Shown here: piece by piece, positions 24,478 through 33,218 of the stretch | Position numbering within the stretch: position 1 is the first letter of the stretch | Layout of the letters: each line of letters starts with the position of its first letter | Assembly (NCBI GenBank): GCA_965197635.1 | Contig: CBDANN010000008.1 | Span: 496,001 to 560,000 of the forward strand | Source of the DNA: Bin87 sp965197635 | GTDB lineage: Bacteria; Chloroflexota; Dehalococcoidia; Lucifugimonadales; UBA3495 | DNA length: 64,000 nt | Direction of reading: 5' to 3' | Translations under genes and position numbers: made by a program | Notes under the pieces: generated by a model | What the model was told of the DNA's origin: nothing | Database searches by the model: none | What the model saw: only the letters and a program-made list of their open reading frames with translations

Positions 24478-24840
24478 CTACCTAGCCGGCTCGTAACGAT
24501 ATACGCGGTCGATGCGTTGGCGTTTGAAGCCGCCACCCTTGGCGGTGAGTTCATCGAGTACCCGGTATAGTCGGTCACGCCCAACCTGAAAACCGGCTTG
24601 CTGGATCTCCTGGCGTAGGAACTGGGCGTTGATGGCAACCGGTTGGCCTTGCTCGCGGTAGCGCTGGGCGATCCAGCCGGCGACAATTGCCTTGATGTCC
24701 GTGGGAGGTGGCGCGTGCGAGGCGGGGGAGGGTGATGGGTCCGGCTCCGTTGCCGCGTCGGGCTGCAGCCTGAACGGCTGTGCTTGGTGTGGGGATACGT
24801 CAAAATCTGCCGGCTGGGCCGGCTCGAGCGGGCGCTCCAT
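24478..24840 (-). CDS. Putative winged-helix protein, 3' end altered by IS5
   Basis: A 120-residue protein: a proline-rich, disordered N-terminal half and a helical C-terminal domain (IVAGWIAQRYREQGQ, LRQEIQQAGFQVGRDRLYRVLDELTAKGG, RVYRYEPAR) with the look of a winged helix that binds DNA. The stop TAG overlaps the IS5 inverted repeat and target duplication, so the original C-terminus may have been longer. Neighbouring genes give no functional clue. Confidence 0.5.
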   Translation of the reverse strand: MERPLEPAQPADFDVSPHQAQPFRLQPDAATEPDPSPSPASHAPPPTDIKAIVAGWIAQRYREQGQPVAINAQFLRQEIQQAGFQVGRDRLYRVLDELTAKGGGFKRQRIDRVYRYEPAR

Positions 24841-24939
24841 GTGTGTCTTTCCTTGGCGGGCTGGTTAGGCACGCGGGGATTTGAACAGGGAGATCGTACC
24901 CTCCCGGACAGAAGTCGGCAAACTGGGCCTGCTACATAG

Positions 24940-24968
24940 TTGCCGCCCCGGGACGCCTTGATTACAAT
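24940..24968 (+). promoter_or_regulatory. Promoter of a candidate small RNA
   Basis: TTGCCG at 24940-24945, 17 bases, TACAAT at 24963-24968. The predicted start is about 24975. No open frame with a ribosome site begins before the terminator that ends at 25058. Confidence 0.45.
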
Positions 24969-24974
24969 GGAGAC

Positions 24975-25058
24975 TGCGGACGCAAGGTTCGCATGTGTGT
25001 CTAGACTCGCCCCGCTGCGGGAGTGGTTACCCGCATAGACGCGGGGCTTGAGTTTTTT
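24975..25058 (+). ncRNA. Candidate small RNA ending in a strong terminator
   Basis: An 84-base predicted transcript between a promoter and a Rho-independent terminator. Its 5' part can fold (TGCG/CGCA around a CAAGG loop). The 3' part is a two-step hairpin: ACTC and GCCCCGC (25005-25015) pair with GCGGGGC and GAGT (25041-25053), with an inner stem TGCGGG/CCCGCA (25016-25021 and 25030-25035), followed by six T. It matches no RNA family I can name. It could instead be a leader attenuator of the gene at 25085. Confidence 0.4.
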
Positions 25059-25084
25059 GGTCTTCCTCATAGGTGAAGTCGATT

Positions 25085-25566
25085 ATGGAGACTGCATCTC
25101 TCTGCCTCTTGAGCGTATCTGAGAAGCTGGCCACGGAAACCGTAGCCGTCGCTGTGCTAAGTCTCCCAAGCGGCCGGCGGCTCTTCCAGTTCCGAGAAAG
25201 TCGCGCTGCAACTTGGCTGGCATCTGGGCGGCCACTTCCTTGCTGAAGCGCTTTCCCAAGCCTGTGACGGTCCGCATAACCACAAACAATGACCTCGTGG
25301 CCAAGCTAATGATTGAGGCGAGCGCCTCCGGAAAAGTCAAAGGCTCTTATGGCGACCATTGTGGCGAGTTCGCAAAGTTAGCGGCTAAGCACAGGCTGGT
25401 TATTACGTTCGCCACCGGCGATGAAATGGGCGACGAAGGACGCATTGCGTATGATGCGGGAGTCAAACGCCTAGCGGTGGCACTAAAGAGAACAGAGGCA
25501 CCGCCCGAGTTCTTGTCGTCAGAAACGGTGGCGGACATCAAGGACCTGACCGAATACTACGTGTAG
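25085..25566 (+). pseudogene. RNase H-like fold protein, frameshifted
   Basis: The C-terminal part (from TTG 25213) reads IWAATSLLKRFPKPVTVRITTNNDLVAKLMIEAS, resembling the helix-strand core of RNase H-like proteins, with TNND at the position of an active-site Asp. The N-terminal part is in another frame from ATG 25085 (SVSEKLATETVAVAVLSLPSG). Restoring one base near 25205-25215 joins them into about 160 residues. Function is not known; the assignment rests on pattern and is modest. Confidence 0.45.
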
Positions 25567-25620
25567 GCACCCGGATCCGGGCCCGCCGTGATGGGTACAT
25601 CGGCCGTTATGTAACAAGCA

Positions 25621-25660
25621 AAAGCCGGACCCCTCCCAGCAGGCAGGGGTCCGGCTTTTT
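25621..25660. terminator. Strong bidirectional terminator
   Basis: AAAGCCGGACCCCT (25621-25634), ten-base loop, AGGGGTCCGGCTTT (25645-25658), then TT: a 14-base perfect stem with A and T tracts on either side. It closes the gene at 25085. Confidence 0.8.
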
Positions 25661-26007
25661 GCTTCACGGCGCCCAGCATAGCACCAGGGCGGCGGTTTCC
25701 GACGTGGGCCGCCGGCGCGAAGTTGTTCAAGTTTCGGGGGGGCCTACGCGCGCGAGGGATTTCTCGAATGAAACGGGGTACGGAAGTGCGTGGCCGACGA
25801 AAACCCGGTTTCACGGATAAATTCCCGAAGGGGACGGTGTACGGGAGTGCGCGAAAAATCGAGGTGAGGGTACGGTGGGGGGTCTTGTCTTACCGAATCA
25901 TCGGAAAATCAGCGGGTTACGGTGTACATTCGCGGACGTGGCTTTTGGGGTCGCCTATCCTCTACTGCCGCCCTTTTTGGAGGCGTCAGTCCGCGTACCA
26001 CTGGGCG
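25661..26007. other. Stretch without a recognisable gene
   Basis: About 350 bases between the terminator and the PaREP1 gene. Open frames here are short, lack ribosome sites and have no familiar sequence. I see no repeat or RNA signature. Confidence 0.5.
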
Positions 26008-26367
26008 CTACCCTTGCGAGACGAGGGGCTCCACTGTGTCCAGGAGCTGCGCCACGTCGTCCAGGTCCATGGCGACGTCATCGGCTGTCAGCGTGTCCTC
26101 GTAGAAGTTCTCGTGCAGCCCTTCGGCAACCCGGAACTGGCGATAGAGGTCGCCGTCGCCCAGCTCGTAGCGCAACCGGCTGGCCATCTGGGAAAAGTGG
26201 CGGTGGCGGTCATGTTCCCAGCCGCGCGTTTCGGCGATGGCCTTCAGCATCTGGGCGGCCGCGCCCCAGCCCTTTTCGGAGGCCTGGCGCAAGTCGCCGG
26301 CAGCCAGCTCAGCCCTGGCCTGCTGCAGCAGGTGGCGGGTGGCGGCGTGGTACTTCTGCGTTGTCAT
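26008..26367 (-). CDS. PaREP1-like HEPN-family protein
   Basis: A 119-residue helical protein: HLLQQARAELAAGDLRQASEKGWGAAAQMLKAIAETRGWEHDRHRHF, typical of the PaREP1/HEPN group, often paired with small zinc-ribbon or nucleotidyltransferase partners. GAGGA lies seven bases before ATG 26367, at the end of the upstream gene. No catalytic RX4-6H motif of the RNase type is obvious; ERx-type residues cluster near DRHRHF. Confidence 0.75.
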   Translation of the reverse strand: MTTQKYHAATRHLLQQARAELAAGDLRQASEKGWGAAAQMLKAIAETRGWEHDRHRHFSQMASRLRYELGDGDLYRQFRVAEGLHENFYEDTLTADDVAMDLDDVAQLLDTVEPLVSQG

Positions 26368-26376
26368 GACGTTTCC

Positions 26377-26620
26377 TCAACCGCAAGAATAGCACGTCGG
26401 AAACCAGGACCCATCCCGACGTCGGCCGACGTGGTTCACCCCGTAGTTGCCGCAGATCGGCGCGCCGGGCTCCGGCTGGCGGCCGCCGCCGCGGCGCTGC
26501 TGCAGCCGGCGGGGTCATTTCCCGGGACATGCCGGCGCCGAAGCGGGCGGCGTGCTCGGCTTCCTCGATGGTGAGGATCCTGGTGGATCCGCAGCCGGCG
26601 CAACACTGCGGCGTGGCCAT
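26377..26620 (-). pseudogene. Small zinc-ribbon protein, frameshifted
   Basis: It starts MATPQCCAGCGSTRILTIEEAEH, a zinc-binding CxxC knuckle, followed by a proline-arginine linker. The frame then leaves sense, but removing one base near 26470 restores EPGAPICGNYGVN and RDGSWFPTCYSCG, the second CxxC pair, with a stop at 26377, nine bases before the PaREP1 start. The repaired product is about 80 residues with two Cys pairs. Probable partner of the PaREP1 protein. Confidence 0.6.
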
Positions 26621-26699
26621 GGGCTAATCCTCCAACGTGGCGGCCGCGAGCGCGACGGCAACTCGGTGCAACCTTTGGCGGCCCGTTTCCGACCAACTC

Positions 26700-26951
26700 G
26701 GGTCGACTCCGGTAGGGGGCAGAATCGTACGCTAAGGTGGCTAAGTCCTCTAACGCCGCCTTGGCCACCGGTATTCGCCGGTGAGCAGGATGTGGGCCCA
26801 CCCAAGGGGTCAGATGTAGGCCAGGAACTCGGGCTCGACTATCCGTTCATTCCGGCAGGTGCGGCGCTGTCCGTGAGGGAACCGTCTATCGCACACTCAA
26901 CCGGCGCCATTCCCCTTAGCGTACGATCCTGCCTCCTACCGGAATCGACCC
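26700..26951. mobile_element. Tn3-derived miniature element (TIME-like), 252 bases
   Basis: Bounded by 38-base inverted repeats (26700-26737 and 26914-26951) that begin GGGTCGA and end CGTACGCTAAGG, the style of Tn3-family ends. The same repeat occurs at 33232-33269. Inside, 26840-26880 matches the resolvase-transposase intergenic region of the element at 33 kb (33961-34003, inverted), and the segment next to the right end encodes the intact resolvase C-terminus TVYRTLNRRHSP plus stop. So it is a deletion derivative of that transposon. Confidence 0.8.
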
Positions 26952-26999
26952 CCGGTAGGGCAATTTGTCGGCGGCCTTCCCACCGCCCCTGGCACGCGG

Positions 27000-29900
27000 T
27001 TAATGTGTCATGTCCGGGGAAGGCGGGCGTAGATCTATGCGGAGATCAGCAATCTGGTCCGGCTGGCTAGAGATGCCGCGACGCTGGAGTGCCGCCAGCA
27101 TATCTTCCTGCCTTGGCTGACCGAAGGCCAGTCGGTAAAGCGCCAGCGCGTCCTGCAACTGGGCCCACCGTTCCTCATCGCGGCTCAACGGCAGGGCCAT
27201 GATTCGCCGCTGTATCTTGGCGCTGCCCGGATGCACCCAACAGGGAACGAGCCCGCCCAGATCGTCGTCAACATTCGCGGCCGCCGCTTCGAACACGGCG
27301 GCCCAGGGGTCCGTGACCTCCGGAGCCAATGCCGCCGTTCGGTGAGTGGCAGCTACGTTCTTGCGAATGGCGTGCCCTTTGTAACGGTCTATGCGGCCCT
27401 CACGTTGCTCGAAATCGACGGGGTTGGCCGGAAGGTTCCAGTGGACGATGGAGTGGCACCACCAGTGGAAATCAATGCCTTCCTGGCCGACGGAAGTGGT
27501 TGCGAGGACGAACGGCCAGAACGGCGAGTTGAACGCTGCCCTGACCTCAGGGAGCCTCGCTTCCTCCTGGCTGTGTTGCGTGCTGCCGAACCTCAGTGCA
27601 TACCTGCTTGGAAACAAGATCCTCGCACCATCGAAATCATCGATATCGGTTGCCTGGTATACCGATTCCCGGAGCGCGATGGCCCGCCGTGCGGTAGATG
27701 CGAGCGCGATGAGCCCCTCGTCCATCGCTGTGTTGACCCCAGACTCCCCGGCTAGGTGATGGATATACTCATCGAGGACGGCCTGGAGTCCCCCATCGAT
27801 GCAGTAACGAGCAACTTTCCGCCAATACGCGCCGGCGCCCTCCAGAGCCGTGCTCGAGCCACCGTAAAGCCTGTCCAGGAGCAATACCGCATCGGGCCTG
27901 ACAAACATTGTGCGTAGGCCAGAGGCGAGGATGGACGCAGCTCGCCATCGGCCGAACTCGGTTACCTGGTGATCCGCCCGCCTCACCCGGTTCAGCGCCC
28001 TCCACGCGATGTTCCCTGGAGTACCCAGGCCCAGAAGCGCGATTGTCTCCTGCAGGTCTGCCGGACGTTCGGCGTCCGGCGCCCAGTCGCCCAGGGCGTC
28101 GAGCATTTGGCTGACGTGCGCGTTCAGCGCGCGGTGGCCATCGTCCGCTTCATGATCTTCGGAGATGCCCGCCAACGCATCGACCACAACGCTCCTGGGC
28201 GCGCCGATAAGCTCAGATGCGAGAGCGCTATTCTTCTCGGCGGGCATGGATGCGAACCAATACCACGCCGCACTGGTGGTGGACCTGGAATCACCATTCT
28301 GGCCGACCAGATTCTCCACACGTCGTTGCGCCCACTCGATGAGACGGTCCACATTCAGTAGCTCCGGGTCGTCGCGATTTTCGCGGGCGCCGTCCAACGG
28401 ATCAGTCTGTGATGCCAGCGTCGGTTGCGGCCAGAACAACGCGAGCGCGGACATCGAGAACGGGCGATTGCCCGCCGTCCGATAGTCGAGGCGACTCGAG
28501 ATAGCGTTCCGGGCGGCTGACGTATTCGCCGTATGGCGAGTTCCCTCGGAGATGCGTCGTTCAACCTCGTAGCTCAGCAGCGAGGCGATGGCCGACGGCG
28601 CCGCCACCCAACTGGAGAAGATCAGCCTCTTGGTGATCGTGGTCGGGTCCACGCTCTCGTACGGACCACCGAGCGCATGGTAAGGTAAGGACGGGGGCAT
28701 CCACAGCAATCGCCACCAGCCCTGTTCGAGGGTTTCCGCTGCGAGGGCGCGCATACGAGCATTGCCCCATTCAACCGTCTGGAAATTCTCCACGTCGGAC
28801 TTGACTATCCGTTGGGCGCCGCCAAGCAACGGCGCCAAATCGTCCCGCCGGCTCTGGGTCTTCATTTCGGCGCGCAAGCGCTCGCCCATGCGATACCCAG
28901 CAAGGAAGTTGAAGAAATACGGGGATGACTTCCAGTACTCTACACTGAGCGGCGCTTTGACCTCATCAGCGACGCGCCTCAAGGCGACGAAACCGGCGAA
29001 ATCCTCAGCCGTAACACCGAACTCGCCCACTGTCTCGCCTGCGGAGGTCGTTTGCGGCCTGGCGGTTGGACGCTCGGTTCTGGCAATCCACTTTCTCAGT
29101 TGGTCTTGGACACGATCCCGGACATCGGCCGTCGGCTCGCCCAAGAGCGCCGCCTGCCGCAGCTCATCAAGATCATCACGCACGGAACTCACCGGGGCTT
29201 CCGCGTCCGCGAGGAATTCCAGCGTCTTCAGAAAGTCAGCGTAGTGGCCGCCATCCGCGCCTGTTTCCTCAGCATAGGTAAACGCCTTGTAGGGAGTGGC
29301 CGAAAGCAGCAGAACATGGGCGTCGGGATGATTGAAAAGATCACCCGCCAGTTCGGCGGCATCGCCGCCGGTTTTGACGTCGAGCAGATCCCGAAAGCGT
29401 TGAAACTCGTCGAGGATCACCAGGTCCGGCTCGAGCGCCTGCAACGCCGACCGCGAAAGCATCCTGCGTAGGCCGCCCACGATCCTGCGCGCCGAGTCAT
29501 GCTGGTCGTCGTTCAACGCCCTGCGTCCAGTGACCTCATCGATCAACGAAACCAGAGACGCGCGTTCATGACTTTGGTCGAATTCCTTGAGGAACGCCTG
29601 ATGGATCTCAGGCTCAAGCGGTTGTGCGTGAACGCGGGCGACGTCCCGGTCGCGGAAATTCTGCCAGCTACCTACGCTGCCCTGGAAGATACGCAAAGCC
29701 GCCGTGTACCGGGCCCCATATATTCCCAGGTGATCGCGGAGCAGCACCCGGAGCACGGCGCGTTCATCTTTTCTTCCCATCTGGTGCCCCAGCTGGAAGG
29801 ACGTGGCCGGCGTGAATGCCACAAAGGTGGTCGGTTTGTCCTGTCCGTGCATCCATGACTGCAACATCTCGGGCCTGGTGATCAGCAGGCTCAGTCGTGA

Positions 29901-30206
29901 CACGAAACTTGGGCTGTCTGACCCGGCGACGTTGATCTTGCGAATGTTCTGAGCGGCGATGTCCGCGTTCGAACACACGTAGACTACGTCGATGCGGTTC
30001 ACATGATCGGCGTTTTGCAGATGCTCTATGGTTTGGGCAATGACCTCTCTGGCGACGTGCGTCTTGCCCAGCCCCGTCTCATCGGCCACGAGAAATCGCT
30101 TCGTGGAATCGGCGTCGCCATACAGACGCTTGAACGCGTATTCGGCTGTCGCTCGCTGAAAATCGGTCAGCAATGGCCCTTCTCCCGCTTTGTTCCTCTG
30201 CGTCAT
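27000..30206 (-). CDS. Large SNF2/DEAD-like helicase of a putative defence operon
   Basis: A 1068-residue superfamily 2 helicase. Motif I is ADETGLGKTHVAREV (about 41-55), motif II LVILDEFQRF, motif III LLLSATPYKAF, and the C-terminal RecA lobe holds TSVGQEGIDFHWW and DFEQREGRIDRYKG (motifs V and VI). Insertions of several hundred residues between lobes have no recognisable domain. ATG 30206 is chosen since it overlaps the stop of the upstream gene (ATGA); an earlier in-frame ATG exists at 30254. Third gene of a coupled operon with the PLD and DUF6361 genes. It probably moves along nucleic acid and serves the nuclease-like partner; no nuclease motif is seen in the helicase itself. Confidence 0.88.
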   Translation of the reverse strand: MTQRNKAGEGPLLTDFQRATAEYAFKRLYGDADSTKRFLVADETGLGKTHVAREVIAQTIEHLQNADHVNRIDVVYVCSNADIAAQNIRKINVAGSDSPSFVSRLSLLITRPEMLQSWMHGQDKPTTFVAFTPATSFQLGHQMGRKDERAVLRVLLRDHLGIYGARYTAALRIFQGSVGSWQNFRDRDVARVHAQPLEPEIHQAFLKEFDQSHERASLVSLIDEVTGRRALNDDQHDSARRIVGGLRRMLSRSALQALEPDLVILDEFQRFRDLLDVKTGGDAAELAGDLFNHPDAHVLLLSATPYKAFTYAEETGADGGHYADFLKTLEFLADAEAPVSSVRDDLDELRQAALLGEPTADVRDRVQDQLRKWIARTERPTARPQTTSAGETVGEFGVTAEDFAGFVALRRVADEVKAPLSVEYWKSSPYFFNFLAGYRMGERLRAEMKTQSRRDDLAPLLGGAQRIVKSDVENFQTVEWGNARMRALAAETLEQGWWRLLWMPPSLPYHALGGPYESVDPTTITKRLIFSSWVAAPSAIASLLSYEVERRISEGTRHTANTSAARNAISSRLDYRTAGNRPFSMSALALFWPQPTLASQTDPLDGARENRDDPELLNVDRLIEWAQRRVENLVGQNGDSRSTTSAAWYWFASMPAEKNSALASELIGAPRSVVVDALAGISEDHEADDGHRALNAHVSQMLDALGDWAPDAERPADLQETIALLGLGTPGNIAWRALNRVRRADHQVTEFGRWRAASILASGLRTMFVRPDAVLLLDRLYGGSSTALEGAGAYWRKVARYCIDGGLQAVLDEYIHHLAGESGVNTAMDEGLIALASTARRAIALRESVYQATDIDDFDGARILFPSRYALRFGSTQHSQEEARLPEVRAAFNSPFWPFVLATTSVGQEGIDFHWWCHSIVHWNLPANPVDFEQREGRIDRYKGHAIRKNVAATHRTAALAPEVTDPWAAVFEAAAANVDDDLGGLVPCWVHPGSAKIQRRIMALPLSRDEERWAQLQDALALYRLAFGQPRQEDMLAALQRRGISSQPDQIADLRIDLRPPSPDMTH

Positions 30207-32008
30207 GAGTCGGCCTCCTGCATCGCGCGCCGTGCCTCGAAAGCGGGTTTCCACACGTCATCCCAACCGGGAGGCAGTACGGCCGTCCCACTCGACGACC
30301 CGCGCAGATGCTCCACGATTTTAGCCAAGTGATCGATTGAGTCCGGGTTCTCGGACAGGGCGCGCGCCAGCAGTTCCAGAACACCCTGGCCAGGGCCCGT
30401 CGACCAGCTTCCTCCCCAACCGCCCGTTCCGCCGACGTTGCCAGGCACGCTTCCAGAAGCGAAGCCCATCAGTAGCGACAACAGCCGCATGAACTTTTCA
30501 GGGCTGTCGATCTGCCTGGCAAAGATCTCATCACGACGGTCGTCCGGCGCACCGTCGATCCGAGAACAAACTACAGTTGAACGCTCGAGTACCACTCCCC
30601 CATCGGTTTGGCGCGCGGTGAGCTGAAGGAACGCGGTGACGTCCGCAATCTCGCGCGGTGGCAGCTCGATTTCTACCGGCTCTACGGGATGAAGCTCGTA
30701 GGTCTCGGTCGCGTGATTGTACGGGGCGATGGTAACGCTGGCGCTCTCCGGAATCGGTGGCAGCTTCGAATCCGCCGTTATCCGGGGCAGCCAGCCATCA
30801 TCTTGCCTGGTGACCGTGGTGCGGAACCCCACCTGGGCTATGGCCATGAGCAACCGCTCAAAGTCCCGGGCAGCCGTTTCGGTTTGATCTATCTCTGGGT
30901 TCTCGGACGCGACGTAAGGGGTCAGTATGGCACGCAGTGGCGCGTTTTCACCGACAAGCGCATCCACGCCGTACCTGGCCGTTTGTCCCACGAGTTCGCA
31001 GAGAAATTCGACGTTGCCACTGAACGCTCCCTCGGTGGCATTTGCTGAGCCGACGAACAGATGCGCCAGCCTGGCACGCTCAACCACGAAGACTTTTGCG
31101 TGCAGGTTGGTGAGGAATGCCTGGCTCCTTTCCTCCTCTGTGTCGTCCAACGAGAGCTGCGCTGCCGAGTCCAACTCGTAAGCGTCCAAGCGATCGAGAA
31201 CATCTTCCGGCAAGGCCTGCAGCCCTTCGCCCCGTGAGATCAGCACTGCATTGGGACTGGACCTCGAGGTGAGGACACGCCGCATCAGGCCATCGCGGAC
31301 GAACGGGGAAATCACGAGCTGCCGATAACCATTGAAATGTCCTTCGACCTGAAAGGACCGTCCTCCCGGCAGTCCGATAGGATGGAAGTGGACCTCACGT
31401 ACGCCATCCGGCAAATCCCAGTGAACCCGCCGCAGGTCCTCTGCTAAGTCCCTGAGAGGATTGCTACGCTCTGGCGGCAGCTCGGAAACTGCCGCGCCGG
31501 AGAGCGCGGCAATAAACCTTCCCAGCGGTGCGTTGCTCGCGATGACCCGCCGCCCTTGCTGCTGCCCGTCAAGCCACAGAACAGTATCCCAACTGCGGGA
31601 GGCAGTGAGGTTACGCGAGAGCACGACGAGGCGGAAGGATGGGTCTCCCGATGGATCCAGAAACCGCAGCGCCCAGACCTTCGGATGAAATATGCGGTGC
31701 TCACGGGGTTGTTTTACCTCGTGAATGGAGTCCTCCAGCAGCGCCACCAGATCGGATCGCCACCCGGCGGCATTGATGTCGCCAGCTTGACAGAAGATGT
31801 CGAAACGTTCGCTCATCTGGCGCAACGCTGCCATGATGTCGACAGGGTTCGGATTCTCCTCGAATCGAAACCCCGCCAGCGCCAAGGGCACCATCAGGGC
31901 TGATTCGAGGTCCAGCGTAAACGTCGTCGCCACCGCCCGGTCCAGGTAGTGGTCCGGCGGCGGTCGTAACGCATCCAGTAGCAGCGCTCGGCTGTCAGGA
32001 GCAAGCAT
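30203..32008 (-). CDS. Phospholipase D-like (putative nuclease) protein
   Basis: A 601-residue protein with two PLD half-sites: HPKVWALRF with SRNLT (about 108-135) and HAKVFVVE with GSANATEGAF (about 303-329). These HxK...N...E/S motifs build the active site of PLD phosphodiesterases and nucleases such as Nuc and BfiI. The C-terminal 200 residues are not recognised. ATG 32008 is preferred (GGAAGGA upstream, four bases after the DUF6361 stop); ATG 32038 would overlap that gene. Likely the effector of the operon. Confidence 0.85.
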   Translation of the reverse strand: MLAPDSRALLLDALRPPPDHYLDRAVATTFTLDLESALMVPLALAGFRFEENPNPVDIMAALRQMSERFDIFCQAGDINAAGWRSDLVALLEDSIHEVKQPREHRIFHPKVWALRFLDPSGDPSFRLVVLSRNLTASRSWDTVLWLDGQQQGRRVIASNAPLGRFIAALSGAAVSELPPERSNPLRDLAEDLRRVHWDLPDGVREVHFHPIGLPGGRSFQVEGHFNGYRQLVISPFVRDGLMRRVLTSRSSPNAVLISRGEGLQALPEDVLDRLDAYELDSAAQLSLDDTEEERSQAFLTNLHAKVFVVERARLAHLFVGSANATEGAFSGNVEFLCELVGQTARYGVDALVGENAPLRAILTPYVASENPEIDQTETAARDFERLLMAIAQVGFRTTVTRQDDGWLPRITADSKLPPIPESASVTIAPYNHATETYELHPVEPVEIELPPREIADVTAFLQLTARQTDGGVVLERSTVVCSRIDGAPDDRRDEIFARQIDSPEKFMRLLSLLMGFASGSVPGNVGGTGGWGGSWSTGPGQGVLELLARALSENPDSIDHLAKIVEHLRGSSSGTAVLPPGWDDVWKPAFEARRAMQEADS

Positions 32009-32012
32009 GGCT

Positions 32013-33218
32013 TTATTTCCTTCCGTCCGCGATGTCATTCAGCAGGCGTGCGACCACTGGCCAGCGAAAATTGAGACGGCCAGTTCCGGATGCCCCACCC
32101 CACTGCTGCATGAGCCTCTCGTTGGCAAGCCGAGCCTGACGTCTCTTCTGTTGGATTTCCCGCCTTCGGATCAATTCCCGGGCCGTATCGAGGTCAGCAA
32201 CATTTTGCCCAATAGATCCCTGTATGAGACTCACCCATTGGGTGACGAAGTCACTGGTCAACCGTGAAACCGGCCTGCCTCGCTCTGCGATCAGCGCCCA
32301 AAACCGATTGAGATCCCAACCCCCCAGGTCACTCCCATCGACTTCGTCGCTCCATTGATCAAGCTCACCGGCGAAGTGATCTCGCCGCCCGTCATGCTGC
32401 GCTAGGTCAAGTCGCTCGGCGCGTTCAGCCAGGAGCACGTTGTAGAGCAGCGCGGCGCCGTGCATCGCGACTGAGAAACATCGCGCCTCGTCAACAGCGT
32501 CACGGATCTGACCGGTGGCGGTTTGCACCTCCGGATCTTCCCAAGCAAACGCGGCAACATTCGAGCGTCGGGTGCCTTTGGTGACGAGGAACTGGAGCAG
32601 AGTGTCCGGCGCCGCCGCGGAGATGCGTTCGGTAAGCCAGGTCGCCTCCTCGGGTGTCAGGGCAAAATTGCAGCTGGTGAGATTTATGAAGTCATCCGGA
32701 GGCCTGGGCATTGATGGGTCCCAAACCGCGTCGGGGCGTTCGACCAACTCGCTCGCGTCGTCCAACGACCGCGAAACATCGCGCACCCTCCCAACTTGCG
32801 TAGGCGACACCGCGTGCCGGAGGATGCCAAAGCGTCGCAGGCTGTTCCAATAGATGGTTGAAGGCAGGTTCTGGACCTGATCACCAACTACCCCACCAAT
32901 CAATCCTGCGGAGTCTCCCCCTTTACTCAGCTTGCCGATCAGACTCCGTTCCTGCCCATCCACCCAGGAGGCAAGTCGCGATCCTTGGTACCTGAGTCGA
33001 GCGCCCTTCATGTACAACCAGGGCACGAACAGGAAATAACGGGCCCGCGTGAGCAGCACCGAAGTTCCGGGGAAAAGCGTATCGCTCAGCGCGTCGCGAA
33101 TCGAACCGAGTCCCAGTTCGTCACGACTATCGGGCTGCGAGAACAACCTGATGATTTCTCGCGCTCGGCGCTGATCGGCTTCGGAATAATCGAGCCAGGC
33201 AAGAACAGCAGGTGGCAT
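32013..33218 (-). CDS. DUF6361-family protein
   Basis: A 401-residue protein with the family opening LAWLDYSEADQRRAREII, then SRDELGLGSIRDALSDTLFPGTSVLLTRARYFLFVPW. No catalytic motif is known. I recall this family beside PLD and helicase genes in bacterial genomes; the biochemical role is not known to me. First gene of the operon; its stop is four bases before the PLD start. Upstream, 13 bases separate its start from the Tn3-type end at 33232, so the promoter must lie in or across the transposon end. Confidence 0.75.
   Translation of the reverse strand: MPPAVLAWLDYSEADQRRAREIIRLFSQPDSRDELGLGSIRDALSDTLFPGTSVLLTRARYFLFVPWLYMKGARLRYQGSRLASWVDGQERSLIGKLSKGGDSAGLIGGVVGDQVQNLPSTIYWNSLRRFGILRHAVSPTQVGRVRDVSRSLDDASELVERPDAVWDPSMPRPPDDFINLTSCNFALTPEEATWLTERISAAAPDTLLQFLVTKGTRRSNVAAFAWEDPEVQTATGQIRDAVDEARCFSVAMHGAALLYNVLLAERAERLDLAQHDGRRDHFAGELDQWSDEVDGSDLGGWDLNRFWALIAERGRPVSRLTSDFVTQWVSLIQGSIGQNVADLDTARELIRRREIQQKRRQARLANERLMQQWGGASGTGRLNFRWPVVARLLNDIADGRK

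Larger units (their letters stand above)
23672..24481 (-). mobile_element. Complete IS5-family (IS427-type) insertion sequence
   Basis: 810 bases. Terminal inverted repeats of 15 bases with one mismatch: GCAGTGTTGACATTT (23672-23686) and GTAGTGTTGACATTT on the other strand (24467-24481). A 4-base target duplication CTAG lies at 23668-23671 and 24482-24485, matching the YTAR preference of the IS427 group. It carries a two-frame transposase. It provides the TAG stop of the gene at 24478. Confidence 0.92.

Noticed and set aside
24378..25070. A 230-codon minus-strand frame rich in Ser, Pro and Arg
   Set aside because: It crosses the IS5 end and the promoter/terminator region and overlaps the winged-helix gene in another frame.
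27000..33218. DISARM system
   Set aside because: Helicase and PLD proteins recall DISARM, but DrmA, DrmB and the methylase are absent and DUF6361 is not part of it.
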